DNA of 64,000 bases. It comes from Alphaproteobacteria bacterium. Lineage in GTDB: Bacteria > Pseudomonadota > Alphaproteobacteria > Micavibrionales > Micavibrionaceae. The notes beneath the pieces were generated by a model. That model did not search any database. It saw only the letters and a program-made list of their open reading frames with translations, and was not told the DNA's origin. The position numbers and the translations under genes are program-made. This document shows positions 16,823 to 25,428 of this stretch, one piece after another. The DNA lies in NCBI GenBank assembly GCA_016794145.1, contig JAEUKP010000024.1, positions 1 through 64,000 on the forward strand, given 5' to 3'. Each line of letters begins with the position of its first letter. Within the stretch, counting starts at the first letter, position 1.

Positions 16823-17410
16823 ATGATGTTAAGAGCCAGATACCAGTCGGACAAAATCAAGCGCGATGCCTTTATCAAACAATGCAATCCCAGATCCTTT
16901 GATTTCCAGATTGCCACATGGTTCGGATCGGGATTGATAATCCCTGCCCCAGGCACATGGGGAACATTGGGAGGAATAATATTTTCCACTATACTTTATT
17001 TTTTTACCAATCCTTTTATCTTATTCCTTGCAAGCATTATCCTGTTTTGGGTTGGATTACAGTCTGTGAAACGTATTGAGGAAAAGCTTGATAATCACGA
17101 TCCCTCATTTATCGTTATTGATGAAGTCGCCGCAATTGTGTTTATTATGAGTCTTGATTTCTGGCTCATTGACTGGTTATGGGATAATGCAATCAGAGGA
17201 GATATCCCCGCAATCATTTTATTTATCTCTTTTCTTCTGTTCCGTTTCTATGATGCTAAAAAACCTTGGCTGATCGGAATCGCCGACAGAAAAATCAAAG
17301 GCGCATGGGGCGTCATGATTGATGATCTTATTGCTGCTATTTTTACCATCATTACAGCATTGATCACCTTTTTAGTACTCTATATACTCGCCATGTTTAA
17401 CATGCATTAA
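16823..17410 (+). CDS. pgpA: Phosphatidylglycerophosphatase A
   Basis: PgpA removes the phosphate from phosphatidylglycerophosphate at the inner membrane. The 195-residue protein starting at 16823 shows the family segments FGSGLIIPAPGTWGTLGG and VIDEVAA, and several membrane spans (about 55-80, 105-130, 170-193). Earlier in-frame ATGs at 16763 and 16808 lie within ispDF and were not used. The order ispDF-pgpA-cinA/pncC is common in alphaproteobacteria; pncC begins six bases after the stop. Confidence 0.9.
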   Translation: MMLRARYQSDKIKRDAFIKQCNPRSFDFQIATWFGSGLIIPAPGTWGTLGGIIFSTILYFFTNPFILFLASIILFWVGLQSVKRIEEKLDNHDPSFIVIDEVAAIVFIMSLDFWLIDWLWDNAIRGDIPAIILFISFLLFRFYDAKKPWLIGIADRKIKGAWGVMIDDLIAAIFTIITALITFLVLYILAMFNMH

Positions 17411-17416
17411 GAAGAC

Positions 17417-17893
17417 ATGAATCTCTCAGCAAAAATCCTCAGCACCCTCCTTCGCTCTAAAAGCTTTAAACTCGCCACAGCAGAATCCTGCACGGGGGGC
17501 ATGATCTCGGCCGCCATGACCGATCTCTCCGGATCCTCCGATGTGTTTGATCGGGGGTTTGTGACCTATTCCAATCAGGCAAAAATCAACATGTTGGGGG
17601 TCCTACCCAAAACACTTGATTTATATGGTGCCGTAAGCGAAGAAACCGTTCGTGAAATGGCAGCCGGCGCTTTAAAAAACAGCCTTGCCGATATCTCAAT
17701 CGCTGTCACAGGGATTGCGGGCCCGACAGGTGGGACAGAACAAAAACCAGTTGGCCTTGTCTATATCGGGGTTGCTAATAAAGATAGGCTATATGCCTTT
17801 AAACACATCTTTAAAGGCAATCGGTCCGAAGTCCGGCAACAAACAGTTAACTCCGCGCTTCAACATCTATCAGATATTATTTTGTCGCTGTAA
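17417..17893 (+). CDS. pncC: Nicotinamide-nucleotide amidase (CinA C-terminal domain type)
   Basis: The 158-residue protein is the stand-alone CinA C-terminal domain. It contains ATAESCTGGMISAAMTDLSG (starting about 20), VSEETVREMA and ITGIAGPTGGT, all typical of PncC, which deamidates NMN in NAD recycling. The last 17 bases overlap the end of prfC on the other strand, so the genes converge tail to tail. Confidence 0.92.
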   Translation: MNLSAKILSTLLRSKSFKLATAESCTGGMISAAMTDLSGSSDVFDRGFVTYSNQAKINMLGVLPKTLDLYGAVSEETVREMAAGALKNSLADISIAVTGIAGPTGGTEQKPVGLVYIGVANKDRLYAFKHIFKGNRSEVRQQTVNSALQHLSDIILSL

Positions 17894-19460
17894 ATTTAAT
17901 GGCCGGATTTTTATCCATCGTATCATTTAAGTGCCAGGCATTCCGCGCCATAAAAACTGGATCCCCGTCATGATCAATGGCCATTGCCCCACGGTTGTTA
18001 TCCAGAAATAATTTCAACTTCGTAGCGTCATCACTAAACACCCACCGCGCGGTATAAAGGCTTGTCGGTTCTAATTTTACAGGAAGATTATATTCTGTAC
18101 GAATACGATCAGCCAGAACATCAAACTGCAACATCCCGACAACACCGACAATCCATGCATTATCAAGAAGCGTTTTAAACACACGTGCCACGCCTTCTTC
18201 TGCAAGCTGCTGAAGGGCGTTTCCCAAATGTTTTGCCTTTAAAGGGTCATCGGATACAATCCGTTGAAGGTATTCAGGGGCAAAAGATGGAATTCCTGTG
18301 AATTTTAATTTTTCGCCCTCTGTCAACACATCACCAATACGAAGGTTCCCATGATTTGGAATTCCAATGATATCTCCGGCATACGCATCTTCGACCATTT
18401 CACGATCTTGGGCAAAAAACATCAATGGAGAATGAATAACCATCTGTTTTTCGGTGCGGGTATGAAACAATTTCATTCCACGTTTAAAATCACCGGAACA
18501 AATTCGGGTAAATGCAATTCTGTCACGATGCTTTGGGTCCATATTCGCCTGAATTTTAAAAACAAATCCTGTTACTTTTTCTTCATGTGGGTCAACAAGA
18601 CGATCAACTGTTTTCTGGGGACGTGGACTTGGCGCAAATTGACCAATTCCCTGAAGCAATTCACGCACACCGAAATTATTAACCGCAGACCCGAAGAAAA
18701 CAGGGGTCATATGCCCCCCCAGATAGCTTTCGACATCGAATGGCGGGCAAATTGCACGGATCATTTCAATGTCCTCACGCAGCTTGGCTGCCTGATCTGG
18801 TGGTAATTTTTCATCAATCAGTTGATCATCCAACCCAGAGCAGGTTATCGTGGTGGCCGATAAGGCTTCCCCCTTGCTGCGGTCAAATAAAACCAATTCA
18901 TCCTTCAAAAGATCATAACAGCCTTTAAAATCGCGCCCCATTCCAATTGGCCATGAGGCAGGGGTTACCTCCATCTGCAATTTGTCCTCAACTTCATCCA
19001 TTAATTCAAAAGGATCAAGGGACTCTCTGTCCATTTTATTGACGAAAGTAATGATGGGGATATTCCGGAGACGACAGACCTCGAATAACTTAAGAGTTTG
19101 AGATTCAATCCCCTTCGCAGCATCCAAAACCATAATAGCACTGTCAACAGCGGTTAACGTGCGATATGTATCCTCCGAAAAATCTTCGTGCCCGGGCGTA
19201 TCCAGAAGGTTATAAGTAATATCGTTAAAATCAAATGTCATCACAGATGAGGCAACAGAAATCCCTCGCTCTTGTTCAACTTTCATCCAGTCAGAGCGAG
19301 CGCGACGACGATCCCCTCTCGCTTTTACCATCCCGGCAAGCTGGATTGCGCCCCCAAAAAGCAGAAGTTTTTCTGTCAGAGTCGTTTTCCCCGCATCCGG
19401 GTGAGCAATAATTGCAAAAGTACGACGCCGAGATACAAAGTTTTCAACGGGTGCCATCAT
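17877..19460 (-). CDS. prfC: Peptide chain release factor 3
   Basis: RF3 is a GTPase that removes RF1/RF2 from the ribosome after termination. The 527 residues begin with the G domain: AHPDAGKTTLTEKLL (G1), RARSDWMKVEQERGISV (switch I), DTPGHEDFSEDTYR (G3) and NKMD (G4). Domain II and the RF3-specific C-terminal domain (about 380-520) follow. The ATG at 19460 overlaps the stop of the DUF1491 gene by one base. Confidence 0.96.
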   Translation of the reverse strand: MMAPVENFVSRRRTFAIIAHPDAGKTTLTEKLLLFGGAIQLAGMVKARGDRRRARSDWMKVEQERGISVASSVMTFDFNDITYNLLDTPGHEDFSEDTYRTLTAVDSAIMVLDAAKGIESQTLKLFEVCRLRNIPIITFVNKMDRESLDPFELMDEVEDKLQMEVTPASWPIGMGRDFKGCYDLLKDELVLFDRSKGEALSATTITCSGLDDQLIDEKLPPDQAAKLREDIEMIRAICPPFDVESYLGGHMTPVFFGSAVNNFGVRELLQGIGQFAPSPRPQKTVDRLVDPHEEKVTGFVFKIQANMDPKHRDRIAFTRICSGDFKRGMKLFHTRTEKQMVIHSPLMFFAQDREMVEDAYAGDIIGIPNHGNLRIGDVLTEGEKLKFTGIPSFAPEYLQRIVSDDPLKAKHLGNALQQLAEEGVARVFKTLLDNAWIVGVVGMLQFDVLADRIRTEYNLPVKLEPTSLYTARWVFSDDATKLKLFLDNNRGAMAIDHDGDPVFMARNAWHLNDTMDKNPAIKFTATK

Positions 19461-19792
19461 TATAAAATCATTTTTCCTTCAAAAGGGTTCTTTCCGTTAC
19501 GGTCTTCGACCTCAATTACCCAGATATCAGGATCACGATCAACCGCGCGGCGAATATACGCATCTGCATCCTTTTCTGCAATGGTTTCGTCTTTTGTGGC
19601 CCACATCCAGCCCAAATTTCCATCCATATCCCGTATCTGTGTCAAAATATGGGCTTTTCCATTCAGCAAATTGATCTTTAGCAAGACTGTCCCTGCAGCA
19701 AAAGCTCCTTTGTTTATAATATAATAGCCCTGCCCGATTTCATTTAACCGGCGCAAATGAGCATCAATCCAGATTGAAACGGGAAGACTCAC
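19460..19792 (-). CDS. DUF1491 family protein
   Basis: The 110-residue protein matches DUF1491, a short alphaproteobacterial family of unknown function. It contains SIWIDAHLRRLNEIGQG at the start, an alpha/beta middle (GTVLLKINLLNG), and a conserved end with ADAYIRRAVDRDPDIWVIEV. It starts with GTG and is coupled to prfC by a one-base overlap. The kinase gene upstream ends 16 bases before it, so the three genes probably share a transcript. Confidence 0.85.
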   Translation of the reverse strand: MSLPVSIWIDAHLRRLNEIGQGYYIINKGAFAAGTVLLKINLLNGKAHILTQIRDMDGNLGWMWATKDETIAEKDADAYIRRAVDRDPDIWVIEVEDRNGKNPFEGKMIL

Positions 19793-19808
19793 AGCTCTGA
19801 AATCCCTG

Positions 19809-21326
19809 TCATACAGAATCTCTTAAAACACGACGACTTGGGAATATGATGGTGACCACCGTTCCTTTTCCGATATCCGAGTCCAGATGCAATTGCCCGC
19901 CATGTAATTCAACCATTGCTTTTGCTAAAGGTAGACCAAGTCCTGTTCCAGTGACCTCTCCGACGGCATGGGCAGTTTCATGGATCTGCCCGAAAGGTTC
20001 CAAAGCTTGAGAAATCTTATCTCTCGGCATTCCAACGCCTGTGTCCTTCACACGCAATTCTAGATCACCGTCCTGTTTTAAACCAGCTGCAATTGTAATA
20101 AGCCCACCTGCTTTACAGAACTTGACAGAGTTACTAACCAGATTAATCAAAACCTGACGGATCAACCGCTGATCCCCGACGAGCAACGGCAGATTAGGCT
20201 CTACCACCGACTGAATAACGATATTCCCGCTAAAGGCCCTCGATGCCATCATCCGTTCAACAGACAAAATAGTTTCCTCAAGATTGACATGGTGTTCGTC
20301 CAACTCAACACGGCCTGCCTCAATTTTTGACATATCAAGAACTTCATTGATAATTTCCAACAAATGACAGGCGCTAGAGTGGATATCACCCATATATTCC
20401 TGGTATTTTGGAATATTCAGATGACCAAACGTTCCCGTCATCATGATTTCAGAAAATCCAATGATTGCATTTAACGGGGTCCGTAACTCATGACTCATGT
20501 TTGCCAGAAAAGCTGATTTCGCATGATTTGCCGCATCGGCCTGATCCTTTGCAACACGCAAAGACAGTTCCATTTGCTTTCTCATCGTAATATCCATGAT
20601 CGTTGTGACCTGGAATTTTCGACGCTGTGACAATTCAAGTGTTGCGGTCGTATAAAGCGTATTTGCAATGCTTCCATCTTTTTTAATCAACTTCATTTCG
20701 CCTGAACTTCGAGTCGAACTTTTCAAATATCGTTCATGATTATATGTGGCTATTTGTTGCTCGTCAGGGCTGATCAATACAACAAAATCCTCGCCAACGA
20801 TCTGCTCTCTCCCCCAACCAAAACTCCTTACAAAACCGTCATTTACACGAACAATCCGGCGATTGTGATCCGTAACAACAATCCCAACATTAGACGCATC
20901 AAAAATAGATGTCAGAAGTGAAATTGCATCATCACGTTCACGTTGAAGAACAGAGTCATCAGATGAGTCAGGTTGCGCCATCACATCTAACAATACGACA
21001 TTGCCTGTCATGTCTAATAACGGATTAATCCAGAACCCATAGACACGAATTCCGCCCGGGAAACTTGGTAAAGCGTGGATGCTGACAGGGACTTTTTGCT
21101 TGATACACACCTCGAATGCCTGTTCAAAATGACGGGCATTTTCGCTGTCCATAAACTCAAAAACCGCAAGGCCTAAAATAGACTCTTCTTTACGATTGAA
21201 ATACTCCAACCCACGACGATTAATCTCCAGAACATGGTAATGACCACCATCACGCGCCTCAATTAAAAATCGGGGCACGGGCATAGACTCAAATAATGCT
21301 TTATGATCGACACGTAGTCCTGTCAT
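19809..21326 (-). CDS. PAS-domain hybrid-free sensor histidine kinase
   Basis: The 505-residue cytoplasmic kinase has two PAS domains (about 10-120 and 138-250) and no membrane span. HisKA carries the phospho-His in LANMSHELRTPLNAIIGFSE near 280, and the ATPase domain shows INLVSNSVKF, DTGVGMP and GTGLGLPLAKAMVELHGG. It resembles the soluble PAS kinases of the alphaproteobacterial PleC/DivJ-like group, but no partner is nearby and none is assigned. I start at the ATG at 21326; an in-frame TTG lies at 21335. Confidence 0.88.
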   Translation of the reverse strand: MTGLRVDHKALFESMPVPRFLIEARDGGHYHVLEINRRGLEYFNRKEESILGLAVFEFMDSENARHFEQAFEVCIKQKVPVSIHALPSFPGGIRVYGFWINPLLDMTGNVVLLDVMAQPDSSDDSVLQRERDDAISLLTSIFDASNVGIVVTDHNRRIVRVNDGFVRSFGWGREQIVGEDFVVLISPDEQQIATYNHERYLKSSTRSSGEMKLIKKDGSIANTLYTTATLELSQRRKFQVTTIMDITMRKQMELSLRVAKDQADAANHAKSAFLANMSHELRTPLNAIIGFSEIMMTGTFGHLNIPKYQEYMGDIHSSACHLLEIINEVLDMSKIEAGRVELDEHHVNLEETILSVERMMASRAFSGNIVIQSVVEPNLPLLVGDQRLIRQVLINLVSNSVKFCKAGGLITIAAGLKQDGDLELRVKDTGVGMPRDKISQALEPFGQIHETAHAVGEVTGTGLGLPLAKAMVELHGGQLHLDSDIGKGTVVTIIFPSRRVLRDSV

Positions 21327-21436
21327 TTTACTCAATTCTTATAGGGGATTATCTTATAGTGTCTTAATATATATCCGGCTTTACCCCCTTATAGCCTCTT
21401 ACCATATACTTGTAGAGGTTAATATAAATTAAAAGA

Positions 21437-21454
21437 ATGCCGCCTAGGCGGCAT
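21437..21454. promoter_or_regulatory. Perfect 18-base palindrome upstream of an orphan gene
   Basis: ATGCCGCCTAGGCGGCAT reads the same on both strands. It lies about 80 bases before the orphan gene at 21534 and 110 bases before the kinase gene in the other direction. It could be an operator or a loop-less hairpin. No T tract follows, so it is not a standard terminator. Confidence 0.4.
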
Positions 21455-21533
21455 GGCTGACTATGTTTTCAAAATAAGTCTATTTTTACGTAAAATTAAA
21501 AATTACCACTTAAGATATCAGGAAGGAGATCAA

Positions 21534-21899
21534 ATGGAAGATCTAAAATCTTTGTTGGTTACTTTTCAAATGGCAGTCGCTACGATGGATCAATCCTATG
21601 CTAGAAAGCAGGAGTCCCTTGATCGTTTAGCTGATTTAGAAGAAAGAGGGACTCCTTTAGAAAGACAAACGGCTTGCGATTTGTTTTATGAAAACGCAAA
21701 TTCTCTTGATCTAAACGCAAAAGCCACAATAAGTCTTGGAGGAAGCGAGGCTATAAAAAACCTAAAACCTGTAAAGGACAGTGTTTTCAGTGCAAAAATT
21801 ATATTGGCGACAGCACGCGTAGACGATGAATTAGCTAAAAATATCTGTTTTCCGGAAGAAAATAACCTTATAAAAAACAGAATCAAAGTATCACCTTAA
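21534..21899 (+). CDS. Small unrecognised protein
   Basis: The 121-residue protein starts at the ATG at 21534, which has an excellent AGGAAGGAG binding site six bases upstream; an earlier in-frame ATG at 21453 lies in the palindrome and has none. It is predicted to be mostly helical and charged, with no membrane span or signal peptide. I recognise no family. It converges with upp, whose stop is about 20 bases away on the other strand. Confidence 0.65.
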   Translation: MEDLKSLLVTFQMAVATMDQSYARKQESLDRLADLEERGTPLERQTACDLFYENANSLDLNAKATISLGGSEAIKNLKPVKDSVFSAKIILATARVDDELAKNICFPEENNLIKNRIKVSP

Positions 21900-21917
21900 G
21901 AAGGCCGCCTTATCCTT

Positions 21918-22589
21918 TCAAATGGTTCCAAAAATACGATCTCCAGCATCCCCCAGCCCTGGAACAATATAGGCATTTTCATTCAAATGACTATCAAGAG
22001 AGGCGGTGAATATTTTAACAATAGGATATTTTCCGTGAACGGCCTTTACCCCCTCTGGAGCAGAGACCAATGTCATCAGCGATATTTTTTCCAAAGACAC
22101 TCCACGTGTTATCAAAACATCAATCGCGTGAACCGCAGAGCCCCCGGTCGCCAACATGGGATCAACGATAATAAACTGGCGATCTTGCGGGATTGGTTTT
22201 GGAAGACGGACGAGATATTCATGCGGTTTGTGAGTTGTTTCATCGCGATACAGCCCAACATGGCCAATAATCGCATCCGGAAAAACATCCAGCAACCCAT
22301 CCACCAATCCCAGCCCTGCACGTAAAATAGGCACAATCACCGGATCCTGATCCAATACAGTCGGGGCATCCATCTCGATCAATGGGGTTAAAATTTTCCG
22401 GGTTCCAATTTTCATGGATTCTGTCACCGGATAAGCCATCAGCATTGATATTTTCCGAAGCAATGCCCTAAAATCGGAAAACGAGCACTCCCTATCCCTC
22501 ATCTTTGTTAATTTATCCTGAACCAAAGGGTGATCAACAACAAACAAATTGGGAAAGTCAGGATACTCTTTCATAGCGGTCTCGCTCAC
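21918..22589 (-). CDS. upp: Uracil phosphoribosyltransferase
   Basis: Upp converts uracil and PRPP to UMP in pyrimidine salvage. The 223-residue protein has VDHPLVQDKLTKMRD near the start, VPILRAGLGLVDGLL in the middle, the PRPP-binding loop IIVDPMLATGGSA, and YIVPGLGDAGDRIFGT at the end, all hallmark Upp segments. The end of the upstream GGDEF-like gene is two bases away, so they are co-transcribed. Confidence 0.96.
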   Translation of the reverse strand: MSETAMKEYPDFPNLFVVDHPLVQDKLTKMRDRECSFSDFRALLRKISMLMAYPVTESMKIGTRKILTPLIEMDAPTVLDQDPVIVPILRAGLGLVDGLLDVFPDAIIGHVGLYRDETTHKPHEYLVRLPKPIPQDRQFIIVDPMLATGGSAVHAIDVLITRGVSLEKISLMTLVSAPEGVKAVHGKYPIVKIFTASLDSHLNENAYIVPGLGDAGDRIFGTI

Positions 22590-22591
22590 GG

Positions 22592-23419
22592 TTACGGGGT
22601 TTCTTTTAATGATTTTAAATATTGTGCAAGTGGTGAAACTTCTTGATATTGTTCTGCCTTGCCTCCCTCTCCGGCATCCAGATTTTTTAATTCTTTTACG
22701 ACCTGTGAAATAAGATCGGGAATGGAATCACCAGGCATTGGCTCCGCAACAATCGAAGAAAGGGTAAACTGAATATTCTCATTTGCATTTAATGCAAATC
22801 TCAAACGTTCGATAAACTTTAACCCTCCGTTATTATCAGCGTGTTTTAAGCTGGCAATAAATTCGCCTTCAGATGTTATATAGGCATCATCAAAACTGCG
22901 GATCGTTTTTTGGATAGCTTGTGCCGCAAGAATTACATTTTCAACTTTTTCACGATTTTTGTGGTCATCAATCCGTGAAACAACGAAACAAAAAGGCTGC
23001 CCACGACGAGATCTGCGTTCCAATTCACGTTCAAGATCAACGATCATTCTATCTTCTGTTTGCAGTCCTGTTAATTCATCAATTCCTAGACCGGCCAACA
23101 ATTGGCCCTGCTGGAGTTTTTGAAGGGCGGCTATAAAATTTTCAAAAGTAACCAGAAAGATTTCCATTGTATCTTTCGATGGTTTTACTTTTGATTCTAA
23201 AATTTGGGAGGCCAGCTCATGTAAAATCGACTGACTATCGAGAACACGCGATGGAATCTTTCCCCAAGATTGAACATCATGCGGCAAGGTTTCAGGAAAC
23301 CTGACCTGTTTCCGATTTTCGAATTCTTCGTAAAGGGAGGACAACAAAACCTGAGTTAGCCATGCAGCATAATCGCTTTGAAGGGTTGCCAAAAAATGGG
23401 TGTCTTTTTCCTGTACCAT
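22592..23419 (-). CDS. Degenerate GGDEF-domain protein
   Basis: The 275-residue protein has a helical N-terminal region (1-110) and a GGDEF-like C-terminal half starting at GIDELTGLQTEDRMIVDLE. The active-site GG(D/E)EF is degraded to SEGEF, and the usual substrate-binding residues before it are not evident, so cyclic di-GMP synthesis is unlikely. It may bind a nucleotide or act as a scaffold. It sits between tgt and upp in a tight minus-strand operon. Confidence 0.7.
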   Translation of the reverse strand: MVQEKDTHFLATLQSDYAAWLTQVLLSSLYEEFENRKQVRFPETLPHDVQSWGKIPSRVLDSQSILHELASQILESKVKPSKDTMEIFLVTFENFIAALQKLQQGQLLAGLGIDELTGLQTEDRMIVDLERELERRSRRGQPFCFVVSRIDDHKNREKVENVILAAQAIQKTIRSFDDAYITSEGEFIASLKHADNNGGLKFIERLRFALNANENIQFTLSSIVAEPMPGDSIPDLISQVVKELKNLDAGEGGKAEQYQEVSPLAQYLKSLKETP

Positions 23420-23443
23420 CGGGAAACTATAGACGAAAAGACC

Positions 23444-24655
23444 TTATTCTGGAAGCCACTCTTTTTTCAGCTTTTCAAGGGCACCAGGCTCACCCGACCG
23501 TAAAGCCGCACGGATTTCACGCATCAGTTTCGCGATGGTTGCAACATTATGCTGGCTAACGATTTGAAACGCCAACATCTCTCCGACTTTAAACAAATGG
23601 TGAATATAGGATTTGGAATAATAACCAGAGGTATAAATACCCAATGTTTCATCCAATGGGGTTTTATCTTCTTTATATTTGGCGTTCAAAAGATTAATAT
23701 ACCCTTTTGGAGCTCCTTTCATTAAAGCTCTGCCATGCCTGGCTTCACGGGTTGGGGTTACACAATCGAACGTATCCATTCCGTGTTTGACGCCTTCAAA
23801 AATATCTTCGATTTTTCCGATCCCCAATAAATGAATCGGTCGATCTGGATGTAACCGCCCAGGCAGCCATGACAAGATTTCATAGAAATGAACTTTCGTT
23901 CCCCCAAGACATCCCCCGACAGCTGTCCCGAAAAACGGGCGACTGCGCGTATAATCGGCACTTTCCTCGCGCAGGTCACGATACACACCGCCCTGCACCA
24001 CACCATACAGGCCTTGTGTGCCGTCATGGGTGTGATGAAAGGCCGTCAAAGACCGATCGCCCCAGCGATGGCTCATATGCATCGACGCCTCTGTGTAGTC
24101 CCGTTCGGCACTGTGCGGGGTACATTCATCCATCTGGACAATCAAGTCAGCCCCCAATTTGCGTTGAATATCCATCGAAATTTCGGGATTCAAACGGCAC
24201 AGACTGCCGTCTTTATACGATTTGAAAATCGCCCCCAGCTCTTCATCAATTTTAATGAGTGATTTGCCTCCAACCCGTCCTTTTCCTTTAATTTCATCAG
24301 CACCGGATCCTGTCCCCAACGAGAAAATCTGGAACCCGCCGCTATCCGTCAACATCGGGCCGTCCCACCCACAGAATTTATGCAATCCACCCATTTTCTG
24401 GACAAGATCCGGGCCGGGCTGGATATACAGATGATAGGTATTGGACAACATCATATCCGCGCCTGCCTCGCGCAATTGATGCGGATGTAAATTACGGACA
24501 GCGGCTTTGGTGCCGACAAAGATAAAATTGGGAGTCTCGATGGTGCCGTGCGGAGTCGTCAACCGCCCCAATCGCGCAAACGATCCGGCATCCCGATGCA
24601 CAATATCAAACCCGAAATTGGGATAGTCTATCTTGGTATTAAAGTCTTTCATCAT
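23444..24655 (-). CDS. tgt: tRNA-guanine transglycosylase, zinc ligands missing
   Basis: Tgt exchanges guanine 34 of tRNAs for a queuosine precursor. The 403-residue protein keeps the core: TDSGGFQIFSLG (Asp104), QMDECTP (Asp176), GVVQGG and the nucleophile Asp297 in FDCVTPTREARHG. The three zinc cysteines (302, 304, 307 in E. coli) are absent: where ECDCYTC is expected the protein reads ETLGIYTS. Also, the GGLAVGE specificity loop is GGCLGGT; Gly in place of that Val is a feature of queuine-using enzymes. The start at 24655 follows GGGAG; the longer in-frame start at 24703 lies in a repeat. Confidence 0.88.
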   Translation of the reverse strand: MMKDFNTKIDYPNFGFDIVHRDAGSFARLGRLTTPHGTIETPNFIFVGTKAAVRNLHPHQLREAGADMMLSNTYHLYIQPGPDLVQKMGGLHKFCGWDGPMLTDSGGFQIFSLGTGSGADEIKGKGRVGGKSLIKIDEELGAIFKSYKDGSLCRLNPEISMDIQRKLGADLIVQMDECTPHSAERDYTEASMHMSHRWGDRSLTAFHHTHDGTQGLYGVVQGGVYRDLREESADYTRSRPFFGTAVGGCLGGTKVHFYEILSWLPGRLHPDRPIHLLGIGKIEDIFEGVKHGMDTFDCVTPTREARHGRALMKGAPKGYINLLNAKYKEDKTPLDETLGIYTSGYYSKSYIHHLFKVGEMLAFQIVSQHNVATIAKLMREIRAALRSGEPGALEKLKKEWLPE

Positions 24656-24675
24656 ATACTTGAACTCCCAATAAA

Positions 24676-24724
24676 AAAATGTCATCCCGGACAAGGGAAG
24701 CACAGCCGAGCGAAGATCGGGGAT
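24676..24724. repeat. Degenerate GTCAT-type repeat upstream of tgt
   Basis: AATGTCATCCCGGACAAGGG (from 24678) and ATCGGGGAT near 24715 resemble the ends of the GTCAT-hairpin repeat with a longer, imperfect interior. It lies upstream of tgt and downstream of rpmB on the minus strand. Confidence 0.45.
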
Positions 24725-24875
24725 TCAGCAGATGATGAAGTCCCCTTTGATACAGACATATCCTTGCCCAAACTCACCCAAGCAAAACCCCCTCGCGTCT
24801 TATTTTTCTGGTCACAGAAAAACCGAGGGGGCCGAGGGGGCTTTGGAATATGTTGACCGTGTCAGAACGAAACGC

Positions 24876-25172
24876 TTAAGCAGCCGATTTCGCAGCAACA
24901 GCTTTTTCAACTTTTGCTTTTACACTGTGCAAAGATTCATCCAGTTTCGAGGCAGGAGTATCTAACAAAAACTTATCCAAACCACCTTTGTGGTCCAGAG
25001 TGCGAAGACCCGCGGTCGATACACGGATACGAACGGTTGTGTCCAACGCTTCGCTGTATACGCTGGTGTCTTGAATGTTCACGTTGAACACACGACGGGT
25101 TTTACGTTGGGAGTGGGATACGTTATTCCCGCTCATCAATTTTTTTCCGGTAATTTGGCACTGACGGCTCAT
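24876..25172 (-). CDS. rpmB: 50S ribosomal protein L28
   Basis: The 98-residue protein starts MSRQCQITGKKLMSGNNVSHSQ, the L28 signature, followed by RRVFNVNIQ and RVSTAGLRTLDHKGGLD. L28 of alphaproteobacteria is longer than the 78-residue E. coli form, as seen here. A GAAGGAA binding site precedes the ATG. The roughly 220-base gap downstream to tgt holds a GTCAT-like repeat and G/C-rich inverted segments (about 24781-24845) that may end transcription. Confidence 0.97.
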   Translation of the reverse strand: MSRQCQITGKKLMSGNNVSHSQRKTRRVFNVNIQDTSVYSEALDTTVRIRVSTAGLRTLDHKGGLDKFLLDTPASKLDESLHSVKAKVEKAVAAKSAA

Positions 25173-25216
25173 AATCTTATTCCTTCATACTTAAACTTAT
25201 ATCAATACGAATCTTT

Positions 25217-25259
25217 TTAAATGCTTGGAGCAAAGCTTGGGGGAAACTAAAGCATTTAA
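25217..25259 (-). promoter_or_regulatory. Inverted repeat in the rpmB leader
   Basis: TTAAATGCTT (25217-25226) and AAGCATTTAA (25250-25259) are perfect 10-base complements around a 23-base loop, about 45 bases upstream of the rpmB start. A third copy, AAGCATTTA, lies at 25272-25280. The hairpin could be an mRNA leader structure or an operator for autoregulation; this is a guess. Confidence 0.3.
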
Positions 25260-25428
25260 GGTCCCCACGTCAAGCATTTATCTTAAGTTCTGTGTTTTTT
25301 TTAGGCGTTAGGAAATCAAATGTGCTTCAAAGATCACTTTCAAATTATGAAAATAAATGGGATTATTTTAATAAACCCCCCTCTAGAATCTTCGTGTATT
25401 TTCATTTCCGGTCATTTAAAAGACAGTT

